A stretch of DNA of 64,000 bases from Neisseria subflava (GTDB taxonomy: Bacteria > Pseudomonadota > Gammaproteobacteria > Burkholderiales > Neisseriaceae). Positions 7,464 to 15,865 of the stretch are shown here, in pieces. The stretch's first letter is position 1; each line of letters begins with the position of its first letter. A program made the position numbers and the translations under genes. The DNA lies in the NCBI RefSeq assembly GCF_005221305.1, contig NZ_CP039887.1, forward strand, positions 1,054,001 through 1,118,000, written 5' to 3'. Below the pieces are notes generated by a model, which saw only the letters and a program-made list of their open reading frames with translations, had not been told where the DNA came from and ran no database searches.

Positions 7464-8599
7464 TTTTGGCAGTCCTTGTAAACGTTGTTCATATAAGAGG
7501 CAACCGCGCGGATATAGGCTTCGTCTTCCATCAAGAAGGCATCGTGGCCGTGATTGGATTTGACTTCAATGTATTGCACGGATTTTTGCGCGGCAATTAA
7601 TGCCTTGACCAATTCATGCGAACGTTGCGGCGAGAAGCGCCAGTCGGTACTGAAGCTGGCAACAAAAAACTTGGCCTGCACATTCTCTACGGCGCGCGTG
7701 AGGTTGTGGCCGTAATCAGCGGCCGGGTCGAAGTAGTCGAGTGCCTTGGTCATCAGCAGATAAGTATTGGCATCAAAGCGGCCGACAAACTTGTCGCCCT
7801 GATAGCGAAGATAAGATTCCACTTCAAATTCAACGCCGTAACCATACTGATAGCCGTCTGATTTTAAATCGCGGCCAAATTTTTTACCCAAGCCGTCTTC
7901 GGCAAGATAGGTGATGTGCCCCATCATGCGCGCAATACGCAAACCGCGTGAAGGAACGGTTTGATGGCTGCGGTAATTGCCTTCATGGAAATCGGGATCG
8001 GTCAAAATGGCTTGACGGGCAACATCGTTAAACGCGATGTTTTGAGTGGAAAGTTTAGGCGCAGAAGCGATGACGAGTGCGTGGGCAACACGTTCAGGCA
8101 AAGAAATCGTCCATTGCAATGCCTGCATACCGCCCAAACTACCGCCGACAATGGCAGCCCATTTTTGAATACCGAGATAATCGGCAAGCATAGATTGGGA
8201 CTTCACCCAGTCTTTGACGGTTACGACAGGGAAATCCGCGCCATATTCATGGCCGGTTTCAGGATTTTCTGATAAAGGGCCGGTACTGCCGTCGCAGCCG
8301 CCCAAGTTGTTCAAACCGACAACGAAGAAGCGGTCGGTATCAATAGGTTTGCCGGGGCCGACCATATTGTCCCACCAGCCGGCGTATTTATCCTCCGCAC
8401 TGTGCTTGCCGGCAACGTGATGATTGCCTGACAGGGCGTGGCAGATAAGGACGGCATTGCTTTTGTCGACATTGAGTGTGCCGTAGGTTTCAATCATCAG
8501 GTCGAAACGAGGTAAGGTTTTGCCGTTTTCCAGAGCAAGCGGTGTGTCAAACGGGATTTTCTGGGGCGTTACAATGCCCACTGAGGCATTTGTTGTCAT
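7460..8599 (-). CDS. metX: Homoserine O-acyltransferase
   Basis: The 379-residue alpha/beta-hydrolase-fold enzyme catalyses acylation of homoserine (acetyl- or succinyl-CoA), the committed step of methionine synthesis. The nucleophile elbow G-G-S-L-G-G-M-Q places the catalytic serine at residue 154. The downstream S-T-D-W-R-F and N-H-G-H-D-A-F blocks carry the acid and histidine of the triad. Length is typical. Whether acetyl or succinyl is the donor cannot be decided by eye. It leads the metX-metW operon from the promoter at 8632-8660. Confidence 0.95.
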   Translation of the reverse strand: MTTNASVGIVTPQKIPFDTPLALENGKTLPRFDLMIETYGTLNVDKSNAVLICHALSGNHHVAGKHSAEDKYAGWWDNMVGPGKPIDTDRFFVVGLNNLGGCDGSTGPLSENPETGHEYGADFPVVTVKDWVKSQSMLADYLGIQKWAAIVGGSLGGMQALQWTISLPERVAHALVIASAPKLSTQNIAFNDVARQAILTDPDFHEGNYRSHQTVPSRGLRIARMMGHITYLAEDGLGKKFGRDLKSDGYQYGYGVEFEVESYLRYQGDKFVGRFDANTYLLMTKALDYFDPAADYGHNLTRAVENVQAKFFVASFSTDWRFSPQRSHELVKALIAAQKSVQYIEVKSNHGHDAFLMEDEAYIRAVASYMNNVYKDCQK

Positions 8600-8631
8600 T
8601 TGTAATTTCCAAGTGAAGCGGCAAAAGGGGT

Positions 8632-8660
8632 ATTATAACGTTTCGTTTTTGTTTTGTGCA
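8632..8660 (-). promoter_or_regulatory. Probable sigma-70 promoter of metXW
   Basis: On the minus strand TGCACA (8660-8655) and TATAAT (8637-8632) are separated by 17 bases, ending 33 bases before the metX ATG. The -10 is perfect and the -35 is a partial match. Confidence 0.55.
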
Positions 8661-8715
8661 TGAGGCTTCAGACGGCCTGCCCTGATTAAAGGCAATATTT
8701 TTGGGAGAATGTGGA

Positions 8716-8916
8716 ATGATAGGCAGGCTTTTGCGATTTTTTTTCTTTTGCGCCATAGCGGCATTGATTGTGAACCGTTTGTTCAGCTGCAAACAAAAGC
8801 GCACCATTCGTGAAATCGCCAAAATCAGCGCGTGGGTATTGCTGGGCGCAGCGGCGGCTACGCTGTTTTGGTATCTGATGATGCTGTTTTTCAAGCATAT
8901 TCCCAATTCTTATTGA
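8716..8916 (+). CDS. Small two-helix membrane protein, unknown
   Basis: The 66-residue product has two hydrophobic segments (residues about 5-22 and 40-58) separated by a basic loop (CKQKRTIREIAK), the pattern of a small inner-membrane protein. The start is the ATG at 8716, because GGGAG at 8702-8706 is correctly spaced for it. The ATG at 8710 in the longer frame is less well placed. A DUS terminator follows at once, supporting a real transcription unit. No function is recognised. Confidence 0.65.
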   Translation: MIGRLLRFFFFCAIAALIVNRLFSCKQKRTIREIAKISAWVLLGAAAATLFWYLMMLFFKHIPNSY

Positions 8917-8926
8917 AATAAAATAT

Positions 8927-8973
8927 AAAAGGCCGTCTGAAAACCTTAATCCAGCGTTTTCAGACGGCCTTTT
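8927..8973. terminator. DUS inverted-pair terminator
   Basis: AAAAGGCCGTCTGAAAAC pairs with its complement ending in CCTTTT. It lies between the small membrane protein and the convergent nadE stop. Confidence 0.85.
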
Positions 8974-8984
8974 GATGTTCAAAC

Positions 8985-9773
8985 TTAAAACAACTCTTCC
9001 GGAATCTTGCAAACCGGAATCGGATTGACTTTGTGCTGCATGGCTTTGTGCAATCGGGTATAGATTGCCAAAACTTCGCGCTGTCTGCCCTCAAAATCTT
9101 CAGGCTTGTGACTGTCGTACACGCTCATCGCCCATTCGAGTTCTGGATAAGATGCGCCCATTTGCTCTTCATCGGTACGCTCGGTATCCCAAAGTCCGTC
9201 CGTCGGTACGGCTTTTTGAATGTCTTCCGATACGTCCAGTTCGGCTGCCAGCGCGTACACTTGAGTTTTGGTCAAATCGGCAATCGGGCTGATGTCCACG
9301 CCGCCGTCGCCGTATTTGGTGAAGAAACCGACGCCGAAATCTTCAATTTTGTTGCCTGTCCCCGCCACCAGCAAACCATGCAGCTGGCCGTAATAATAAA
9401 GCGTCGTCATGCGCAGGCGGCTGCGTGCATTGGCAAGTGCCAGCTGTTTATTGGGAAATTCGGTTTCGCTGATATCAACGGTATCGGCAAACGTATCGAA
9501 CGTTTGGGTCAAATCAACGCTTTGCGCTTTTACATTGGGATAACGCTGTTTCAGACGGCACATGTGTTCTTGCGCGCGGTTGACTTGGTCGGATTTCTGA
9601 CGAATCGGCATTTCCAACAACAAAACCGACAACCCGGTTTGCGCTGCAAGGGTGGAAACCACGGCAGAATCGATGCCGCCGGATACGCCGACGACAAAAC
9701 CTTTGGCACGCGCCTGCTCAGCGTAATCTTTGAGCCATTGAACAATATGGCGGATGATGGCTTGGGTTTGCAT
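8985..9773 (-). CDS. nadE: NAD+ synthetase
   Basis: This 262-residue enzyme amidates nicotinic acid adenine dinucleotide to NAD+ using ATP. The ATP-pyrophosphatase P-loop V-S-G-G-I-D-S-A is at residues about 30-37. There is no N-terminal nitrilase (glutaminase) domain, so it belongs to the short, ammonia-dependent class. The start is the ATG at 9773: the open frame extends 105 codons further upstream, but that part is not protein-like and runs antisense into the next gene's region. Confidence 0.93.
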   Translation of the reverse strand: MQTQAIIRHIVQWLKDYAEQARAKGFVVGVSGGIDSAVVSTLAAQTGLSVLLLEMPIRQKSDQVNRAQEHMCRLKQRYPNVKAQSVDLTQTFDTFADTVDISETEFPNKQLALANARSRLRMTTLYYYGQLHGLLVAGTGNKIEDFGVGFFTKYGDGGVDISPIADLTKTQVYALAAELDVSEDIQKAVPTDGLWDTERTDEEQMGASYPELEWAMSVYDSHKPEDFEGRQREVLAIYTRLHKAMQHKVNPIPVCKIPEELF

Positions 9774-9842
9774 AGGGATAAATGTTCGCTTCAAATAAAA
9801 CGAATAATAGCCTGATTTGCACTTGTCTGAAAGACGACAGGG

Positions 9843-9848
9843 TATAAT
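9843..9848 (+). promoter_or_regulatory. Candidate -10 box for the small membrane gene and earP-efp
   Basis: TATAAT lies 25 bases before the ATG at 9874. TTGCAC at 9817-9822 is 20 bases upstream, rather wide for a -35, so only the -10 is put forward. Confidence 0.4.
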
Positions 9849-9873
9849 GCCCTTTTTATTTCTTGCACACACC

Positions 9874-10152
9874 ATGTCCAAACCCATCCTTCTGCGCTGG
9901 CTCGCCGTCTGTCTGATTCCGCTCGCCACCCTTTTGTGGTTTGCCCTCAACCCGCCCGAAGACAAAACGCAACACCTCATCAACGGCATCATCCTTGCCT
10001 GTGAAGCCACGTTCCTATTTAAATTTGTCCTCTTTGACGTCATCAAACACCACCTCAAACAAGAGCCTGAATTGAAACGGCAAAGCATTTGGATGTTTAT
10101 CCCGATTGTTTTGCTGATTGTCTATTTATTCCACTATTTCGGCGCATTCTGA
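9874..10152 (+). CDS. Small membrane protein, unknown
   Basis: A 92-residue protein with three hydrophobic stretches (about residues 6-24, 38-52 and 70-88) and charged linkers, likely an inner-membrane protein. The start chosen is ATG 9874, 25 bases after a TATAAT. The open frame extends to 9817, but that part overlaps the promoter. It ends 31 bases before earP, with one DUS core in the gap, and may be co-transcribed with it. The family is not recognised. Confidence 0.65.
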   Translation: MSKPILLRWLAVCLIPLATLLWFALNPPEDKTQHLINGIILACEATFLFKFVLFDVIKHHLKQEPELKRQSIWMFIPIVLLIVYLFHYFGAF

Positions 10153-10183
10153 TGTTTTCAGACGGCCTTGGGCATATTTTTCC

Positions 10184-11341
10184 ATGAACACCACCCCACC
10201 TTATACCTGCTGGATTTTCTGCAACGTCATCGACAACTTCGGCGACATCGGCGTTTCATGGCGGCTGGCTCGTGTCTTACAACGCGAACTCGGCTGGCAA
10301 GTGCATTTATGGACAGACGACTTCCCGTCCCTTCAGGCACTCTGCCCTGACTTGGCCTCGATTCCCAATATCCATCAAGGCATCGGTATTCACGCTTGGC
10401 AAGCCGACCATGCCGAAGATACCGATACAGCCCCTACCCCCGACATCGTCATCGAAACCTTCGCCTGCGAACTGCCCGACAACGTTCAAACCGTCATCCG
10501 CCGACACCAACCGCTTTGGCTTAACTGGGAATACCTCAGCGCGGAAGACAGCAACGAGAGGCTGCACTTAATGCCTTCGCCCCAAGCCGACGGCATACAG
10601 AAATACTTTTGGTTTATGGGTTTCAGCGAAAAAAGCGGCGGCCTGCTGCGCGAACGCGATTACGCCGAATCTGCCGGATTTGATACGGAAGCCTTACGCC
10701 GACAACTCAAACTTCCCGCAAAAAATGCGCCCGAATGGCTGCTTTTCGGCTATCAAAGCGATATTTGGGCAAAATGGCTGACCATGTGGCAACAGGCCGG
10801 CCAACCCATTACTCTGCTGCTTGCAGGTACACAAATCATCACCAGCCTGAAAAACAGCGGCCTAGTGCCGCAAAACGCCCTGCTTGAAGACGGCGATATG
10901 CATCAGAGCGAACACATTACCCTGATCAAAATCCCTTTCGTTGCCCAACAGGATTTCGATAAACTGCTCAATCTTGCCGACGGCGCCGTCATACGCGGCG
11001 AAGACAGCTTTGTTCGCGCCCAGCTCGCCGGAAAACCTTTCTTTTGGCACATCTATCCGCAAGAAGAAAATATCCATCTCGACAAGCTGCACGCGTTTTG
11101 GGACAAAGCGCATCAGGTTTATCCGGATGTTGTCGCCACGGCACACCGCCGCCTTTCCGACGAACTCAATAACGGAGAAGCACTCAGCGACAGCCAGCGC
11201 CTGCAGGCATGGCAAACCCTGACGGCACACCAAAACGAATGGCGGCAAAGCGCGGCAAAATGGCGGGACGGACTTTTTGCACAAAAAAGTGCCGTTGAAA
11301 AACTTGCCGCCTTTATTTCAAAGCACAAAAAAATACGCTAA
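10184..11341 (+). CDS. earP: EF-P arginine rhamnosyltransferase
   Basis: EarP (385 residues here) transfers rhamnose from dTDP-L-rhamnose to an arginine of elongation factor P. The N-terminal C-N-V-I-D-N-F-G-D-I-G-V-S-W-R-L block carries the two conserved aspartates (Asp17 and Asp21). The C-terminal half has R-G-E-D-S-F-V-R, which carries the conserved glutamate and nucleotide contacts. ATG 10184 removes a DUS-containing leader present in the longer frame. The gene sits directly upstream of efp, the order expected for the earP-type pathway. Confidence 0.95.
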   Translation: MNTTPPYTCWIFCNVIDNFGDIGVSWRLARVLQRELGWQVHLWTDDFPSLQALCPDLASIPNIHQGIGIHAWQADHAEDTDTAPTPDIVIETFACELPDNVQTVIRRHQPLWLNWEYLSAEDSNERLHLMPSPQADGIQKYFWFMGFSEKSGGLLRERDYAESAGFDTEALRRQLKLPAKNAPEWLLFGYQSDIWAKWLTMWQQAGQPITLLLAGTQIITSLKNSGLVPQNALLEDGDMHQSEHITLIKIPFVAQQDFDKLLNLADGAVIRGEDSFVRAQLAGKPFFWHIYPQEENIHLDKLHAFWDKAHQVYPDVVATAHRRLSDELNNGEALSDSQRLQAWQTLTAHQNEWRQSAAKWRDGLFAQKSAVEKLAAFISKHKKIR

Positions 11342-11383
11342 AATAGCGCGTTTTATTACAACCGATTTGATTGGAAAACTACA

Positions 11384-11944
11384 ATGAAAACAGCACAAGA
11401 ACTGCGCGCCGGCAACGTATTCATGGTCGGCAACGACCCTATGGTTGTTCAAAAAACCGAATACATCAAAGGCGGTCGCTCTTCCGCCAAAGTCAGCATG
11501 AAACTGAAAAACCTGCTGACCGGTGCCGCTTCTGAAACTATTTACAAAGCCGACGACAAATTCGACGTCGTGATTTTGGCCCGCAAAAACTGTACTTACA
11601 GCTACTTTGCCGACCCAATGTACGTCTTCATGGACGAAGAATTCAACCAATACGAAATCGAAGCCGACAACATCGGCGACGCGTTGAAATTCATCGTTGA
11701 CGGCATGGAAGACGTATGCGAAGTAACTTTCTACGAAGGCAACCCAATCTCCGTAGAATTGCCTACCATCATCGTTCGCGAAGTTGAATACACCGAGCCT
11801 GCCGTTAAAGGCGATACCTCCGGTAAAGTAATGAAAACCGCGCGTCTGGTCGGCGGCACTGAAATCCAAGTGATGTCTTACATCGAAAACGGCGACAAAG
11901 TCGAAATCGATACCCGCACCGGTGAATTCCGTAAACGTGCTTAA
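11384..11944 (+). CDS. efp: Elongation factor P
   Basis: This 186-residue, three-domain translation factor relieves ribosome stalling at polyproline. The domain-I loop reads Y-I-K-G-G-R-S-S with arginine at position 32, the residue rhamnosylated by EarP, where the EpmA/YjeK branch has lysine. The partner earP ends 42 bases upstream, so modifier and target are likely co-expressed. A strong DUS terminator closes the unit. Confidence 0.97.
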   Translation: MKTAQELRAGNVFMVGNDPMVVQKTEYIKGGRSSAKVSMKLKNLLTGAASETIYKADDKFDVVILARKNCTYSYFADPMYVFMDEEFNQYEIEADNIGDALKFIVDGMEDVCEVTFYEGNPISVELPTIIVREVEYTEPAVKGDTSGKVMKTARLVGGTEIQVMSYIENGDKVEIDTRTGEFRKRA

Positions 11945-11957
11945 TCAGTCCGTAAAA

Positions 11958-11992
11958 CAAAAAGGCCGTCTGAATATTCAGACGGCCTTTTT
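11958..11992. terminator. DUS inverted-pair terminator
   Basis: AAAAAGGCCGTCTGAA with its complement and a short AT loop, T run on the right. It serves efp and the convergent MlaC-like gene. Confidence 0.85.
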
Positions 11993-12003
11993 CTTAATCT
12001 GCC

Positions 12004-12603
12004 TTATTGTTTCTTCAAGCCCTTGGCTTCGACAGTCGCAATCGTACCGTCAATGCCTTTGCTCTTAATCAGCTCGCCAAATTGATTTCGGTATACCGTT
12101 ACCAAGCTGGTACCGTCCACGCGAATATTGTAAATCTTATACGCACCGCCGCTTTGGTAAAGCTGGTAGGCAACTTCATACTTGGTGCCTTTTTTGGTCT
12201 GAATTTCCGAGAAAACGTCAAACTTATTGCCGTTTACCGTCATCTTCGGCAACAAGCGCACATTCGCATCCGCCGCACCAATCAGTGCAGAATGCGAATA
12301 CATCGCAATCACCATGTCTTTAAATGCACGGATAAAATCGGTTTTCTGTTTGGCAGAAAATTCACGCCATGGTGCGCCAACCGCCAAAGCCGAAATACGT
12401 TCATAATCCAGATAACGGTTGGCATACTGCTCAACCTGTTTCACACGTTGCGCTTCTGTTAAAGATGTATTGCGTGCAATTTTCAACACGGTATCAATGT
12501 TCTGCTGCATCTGCTTTTGCGCCGGATGAGTTTCCGCCGCCACATAAGGCGCGGCAATTACCATCGGTGCAGCCACAATCAAAGTCTGAAGAAAACGGTT
12601 CAT
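12004..12603 (-). CDS. MlaC/Ttg2D-family periplasmic phospholipid-binding protein
   Basis: The 199-residue protein has a cleavable signal peptide (about residues 1-24, ending YVAAE). It is a complete MlaC/Tol_Tol_Ttg2 domain with the typical R-Y-L-D-Y-E-R-I-S segment and the F-K-D-M-V-I-A-M-Y-S block. Family members ferry phospholipids between the outer membrane and the inner-membrane MlaFEDB complex. Here it stands alone, without mlaF, E, D or B nearby, so it may be a second copy or a dispersed component. The start is ATG 12603; an in-frame ATG four codons upstream is less likely. Confidence 0.85.
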   Translation of the reverse strand: MNRFLQTLIVAAPMVIAAPYVAAETHPAQKQMQQNIDTVLKIARNTSLTEAQRVKQVEQYANRYLDYERISALAVGAPWREFSAKQKTDFIRAFKDMVIAMYSHSALIGAADANVRLLPKMTVNGNKFDVFSEIQTKKGTKYEVAYQLYQSGGAYKIYNIRVDGTSLVTVYRNQFGELIKSKGIDGTIATVEAKGLKKQ

Positions 12604-12768
12604 GACGATATCCATCCAAAATAAAACCGCATTGTAAAAACAATCTATTCCAAAAAACTTAATTCTTTGTAAAAGCAGTCATGAGCAATGAAAAATCCTG
12701 CAATTAAATTTCAGACGGCCTGATAAAAATAAGATAACATATGAACGCTATTTTAAAAGGAAACAGCC

Positions 12769-12984
12769 ATGCCTTACGTCAACATCAAAGTAACCGGCGG
12801 CAGCGAAGCCCCGAGCACAGAGCAAAAAGCCGAATTAATCCGCGGCGTAACCGAATTACTCTCACGCGTTCTCAACAAAAATCCTGAGACAACCGTCGTC
12901 GTCATTGACGAAATCGATATGGACAACTGGGGCATAGGCGGCAAAAGCGTGACGGTTCGCCGTGCTGAAGCGCGCAATAAGTAA
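12769..12984 (+). CDS. 4-oxalocrotonate tautomerase family protein
   Basis: The 71-residue product begins M-P-Y-V-N-I-K; removal of Met exposes the catalytic N-terminal proline of the tautomerase superfamily. Length and the C-terminal G-I-G-G-K-S-V segment fit the 4-OT group. A good ribosome site (AAAGGAAA) precedes the ATG. The substrate is unknown: many short 4-OT homologues outside aromatic-degradation clusters lack an assigned role, and no such cluster is present. Confidence 0.88.
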   Translation: MPYVNIKVTGGSEAPSTEQKAELIRGVTELLSRVLNKNPETTVVVIDEIDMDNWGIGGKSVTVRRAEARNK

Positions 12985-13068
12985 GCTTTGGCCGTCTGAA
13001 ACCCTTTTAATTTACCCGCAAAAAGAGTACATTTATCCCATTGTCTACAATTTTACGGAACACACATC

Positions 13069-14283
13069 ATGGAGAAATTCCCCAAATCATCAAAACTGGA
13101 CCACGTTTGCTACGACATCCGCGGCCCGGTTCATAAAAAAGCCCTGCAACTGGAAGAAGAAGGCAACAAAATCCTCAAGCTCAATATTGGCAACCCTGCC
13201 CCGTTCGGCTTTGAAGCGCCTGATGAAATTTTGGTTGACGTGATCCGCAACCTGCCGACCGCGCAGGGCTATTGCGACTCCAAAGGCCTTTATTCCGCAC
13301 GCAAAGCCATCGTTCATTACTATCAAACCAAAGGCTTGCTCGACGTTACCGTCAACGACGTTTACATCGGCAACGGCGTCTCCGAGCTGATTACCATGTC
13401 CATGCAAGCATTGCTCAACGACGGCGATGAAATCCTGATTCCTGCGCCTGACTATCCACTGTGGACCGCTGCCGCAACACTGGCCGGCGGCAATGTGCGT
13501 CATTATTTGTGCGACGAAGAAAATGACTGGTTTCCGAATCTAGCCGATATAGAAGCCAAAATTACGCCGAAAACCAAAGCCATCGTCGTCATCAACCCCA
13601 ACAACCCCACCGGCGCGGTGTACAGCAAAGAAATCCTGCTGGAAATCGCCGAATTGGCGCGTAAACACGGCCTGATTATTTTTGCCGACGAAATTTACGA
13701 CAAAATTCTTTATGATGGTGCCGTACACCATCACATTGCCGCCCTCGCCCCCGACTTGCTGACCATTACGTTTAACGGCCTCTCCAAAGCCTACCGCGTG
13801 GCCGGTTTCCGCCAAGGCTGGATGGTGCTCAACGGTCCGAAACATCATGCCAAAGGCTATATCGAAGGCCTCGACATGCTCTCCTCCATGCGTCTGTGTG
13901 CCAATACGCCGATGCAACACGCCATTCAGACGGCCTTGGGCGGCTATCAAAGCATCAACGAATTTATCCTGCCAGGCGGCCGCCTGTTGGAACAACGCAA
14001 TAAGGCATGGGAACTGATCAACCAAATCCCCGGTGTTTCCTGCGTCAAACCAATGGGCGCGATGTATATGTTCCCCAAAATCGATACCGAAATGTACGGC
14101 ATTCATGACGACATGAAATTCGTCTACGACTTGCTCGTGCGTGAAAAAGTCTTGTTCGTCCAAGGTACAGGCTTCAACTGGATACGCCCCGACCATTTCC
14201 GTATCGTTACCCTGCCGCCCGTTCATCAAATCGAAGAAGCCATGGACAAACTCAAACGCTTCTTGCAAAACTACCATCAATAA
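13069..14283 (+). CDS. alaA: Alanine-synthesising aminotransferase, AlaA type
   Basis: This 404-residue class-I PLP enzyme closely follows AlaA, which makes alanine from pyruvate and glutamate. The Schiff-base lysine lies in G-L-S-K-A-Y-R at residue 240. N-P-N-N-P-T-G is at about 176-182 and the F-A-D-E-I-Y phosphate-site aspartate at about 205-210. A DUS core is embedded near 13925 and a DUS terminator follows. It is a single gene. Confidence 0.92.
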   Translation: MEKFPKSSKLDHVCYDIRGPVHKKALQLEEEGNKILKLNIGNPAPFGFEAPDEILVDVIRNLPTAQGYCDSKGLYSARKAIVHYYQTKGLLDVTVNDVYIGNGVSELITMSMQALLNDGDEILIPAPDYPLWTAAATLAGGNVRHYLCDEENDWFPNLADIEAKITPKTKAIVVINPNNPTGAVYSKEILLEIAELARKHGLIIFADEIYDKILYDGAVHHHIAALAPDLLTITFNGLSKAYRVAGFRQGWMVLNGPKHHAKGYIEGLDMLSSMRLCANTPMQHAIQTALGGYQSINEFILPGGRLLEQRNKAWELINQIPGVSCVKPMGAMYMFPKIDTEMYGIHDDMKFVYDLLVREKVLFVQGTGFNWIRPDHFRIVTLPPVHQIEEAMDKLKRFLQNYHQ

Positions 14284-14296
14284 ACCTAAGCCAAAC

Positions 14297-14338
14297 AGGC
14301 CGTCTGAAAAAGCAAACTGCTGTTCAGACGGCCTTTTC
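14297..14338. terminator. DUS inverted-pair terminator
   Basis: AGGCCGTCTGAA and its complement with an 11-base loop, followed by TTTTC. It lies 14 bases after alaA and just upstream of the tmRNA promoter, insulating the two. Confidence 0.8.
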
Positions 14339-14352
14339 AATCAATCGGCAAC

Positions 14353-14381
14353 TTGGCAAAGCACGCTGACATGCGTATAAT
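14353..14381 (+). promoter_or_regulatory. Sigma-70 promoter of the tmRNA gene
   Basis: TTGGCA (14353-14358) and TATAAT (14376-14381) are separated by exactly 17 bases, a near-consensus promoter ending 15 bases before the mature tmRNA 5' end. Confidence 0.85.
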
Positions 14382-14396
14382 CGACTTTTCCTATCT

Positions 14397-14759
14397 GGGG
14401 GCGATCTTGGTTTCGACGGGGGTTGCAAAGCAGATGCGGGCATACCGGGGTCTCAGATTTCCCGTAAAACACTGAATCTAAATAGTCGCAAACGACGAAA
14501 CTTACGCACTGGCCGCTTAAGGCCTGCCGTTGCAGCAGTTGGTCAATGGGCTGTGTAGCGCAAGCTACCGCAACGTCATTCTACATTGACTGGTTTTCTG
14601 TCGGGTTACTTGGCAGGAAACGAGATTTAAGGTAACTGGTTCTCTGAAGGCCTGTTGGTCGGCATGATGGGGACGAGATTCTAAATAGACACAACTAAGT
14701 ATGTAGAACGCTCTGTAGAGGACTTTCGGACGGGGGTTCGATTCCCCCCGCCTCCACCA
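14397..14759 (+). ncRNA. ssrA: tmRNA (SsrA)
   Basis: The RNA begins with the tRNA-like GGGGGCGATCTTGGTTTCGA and ends with the matching acceptor/T-arm GGGGGTTCGATTCCCCCCGC followed by CTCCACCA. The tag reading frame at 14488-14520 encodes ANDETYALAA and a TAA stop, the Neisseria-type degradation tag. It rescues stalled ribosomes by trans-translation and marks the nascent chain for proteolysis. Promoter and terminator are both visible, so this is a complete single-gene unit. Confidence 0.98.
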
Positions 14760-14765
14760 GATTTA

Positions 14766-14804
14766 AAGCGCAAACTTTTGACATAAAAAGTTTTGCGCTT
14801 TTTT
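14766..14804 (+). terminator. tmRNA intrinsic terminator
   Basis: AGCGCAAACTTTTGACAT is followed by the near-complement AAAAAGTTTTGCGCT and six Ts, a classic rho-independent terminator beginning seven bases after the CCA end. It is one of the few terminators here that does not use DUS. Confidence 0.9.
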
Positions 14805-14815
14805 ATAAACTTAAA

Positions 14816-14850
14816 CAGGCCGTCTGAAACTTTTCAGACGGCCTGTTTTT
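14816..14850. terminator. DUS inverted-pair terminator
   Basis: CAGGCCGTCTGAAA pairs with its complement and is followed by a T run. It backs up the tmRNA terminator and may also act on the opposing hydrolase gene. Confidence 0.8.
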
Positions 14851-14922
14851 GTCTCAAATATCCAAGTGAAAAAACTTTTTCTTTCGATACATTGCCAATA
14901 GTGCTTTAAAAAAATTTCAACC

Positions 14923-15708
14923 TTACATTTTTCTATCTGATTTCATATTCATTTTACGATGCGGCCTAACCGTTACACTCAATGGCAGATGATCTGACAA
15001 ATGCTGCCAGTCTTTACTGTTGTGGATTTCAGAATCGATAACATCAAGATTGCGCGTATAAATGCGGTCGAGACTGAGGATGGGTAGGCGCGAAGGGAAG
15101 GTTTTGGGGCGTTTGCCTGTATTATCGACAAATACTTCGTTCAAATCTAATGCCCTGCCCAGCTCACGCGCTGATTTCTGACGCCAATCATTGAAATCGC
15201 CGGCGATAATCAACGGGCTTTCCGGACTAATGTATCGACCAACGTAGTCGCTGATGGCGCGGTATTGTTTAAGCCGGTCAGGCTCGCGCAAGTTGAGGTG
15301 GACGCACAAACACACCAGCGGATCTTCCCAACCTTCGGGCACGACTTCGCAATGCAACAGGCCTCGTTGTTCAAGTTTGTTGACGCTGATGTTGAGGTTG
15401 TTTTCCGTTTTCAGCGGCAGGCGGCTGAGAATGGCGTTGCCGTGATGGCGTTTAGGATAGACGGCATTTTTACCGTAGCTGCGATGATAATCGAGGCTGT
15501 CGCCGATGATGTCATAATGCGGTGCATCAGGAAAGTTGGTACGGCGGCTTCTGTTGAGATGTTGTCCTTGGACTTCTTGTAAAAACAAAACGTCCGAACC
15601 CAATGCACCCAGCGCGTCAGCCATGCGGTTGACCTGCACTTTACGGTTGAGCGCAGACATGCCTTTGTGCATATTGTAGGAAGTAATGGTAACTGGACGG
15701 GGAGACAT
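14923..15708 (-). CDS. Endonuclease/exonuclease/phosphatase (EEP) family hydrolase
   Basis: The 261-residue protein has the EEP fold signatures: S-Y-N-M-H-K-G near residue 9, F-L-Q-E-V-Q near 42 (metal-binding Glu), A-G-D-F-N-D-W near 168 and S-D-H-L-P-L near 243 (catalytic Asp-His). It lacks a signal peptide. Related small bacterial proteins (YbhP-like) are of uncertain substrate, so nuclease, phosphodiesterase and lipid phosphatase activities all remain possible. It is transcribed alone. Confidence 0.85.
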   Translation of the reverse strand: MSPRPVTITSYNMHKGMSALNRKVQVNRMADALGALGSDVLFLQEVQGQHLNRSRRTNFPDAPHYDIIGDSLDYHRSYGKNAVYPKRHHGNAILSRLPLKTENNLNISVNKLEQRGLLHCEVVPEGWEDPLVCLCVHLNLREPDRLKQYRAISDYVGRYISPESPLIIAGDFNDWRQKSARELGRALDLNEVFVDNTGKRPKTFPSRLPILSLDRIYTRNLDVIDSEIHNSKDWQHLSDHLPLSVTVRPHRKMNMKSDRKM

Positions 15709-15865
15709 GATGTGTGATGAAGCGGTTTATTTGTTTCAGTATAGCACCGGAGCGTGTGGTTTTACGGCAATTTTGGTTATACTTGTTTAAAGAATAAAAC
15801 GGCGTTTTGACAGGGAATTTCCCAATCAAAACGCCTTCTGTTTTTCAGATGGCCTTGCGTCCGAA

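Noticed and set aside
9033..9815. 260-codon plus-strand frame opposite nadE
   Set aside because: Antisense to the confirmed NAD synthetase; no motif and no ribosome site.
8985..10088. 367-residue version of NadE with a 105-residue N-terminal extension
   Set aside because: The extension is rich in Arg and Cys, overlaps the opposite-strand promoter and gene, and is absent in the family; the ATG at 9773 fits.
13540..14340. 266-codon minus-strand frame opposite alaA
   Set aside because: Shadow of the aminotransferase, and it runs into the DUS terminator.
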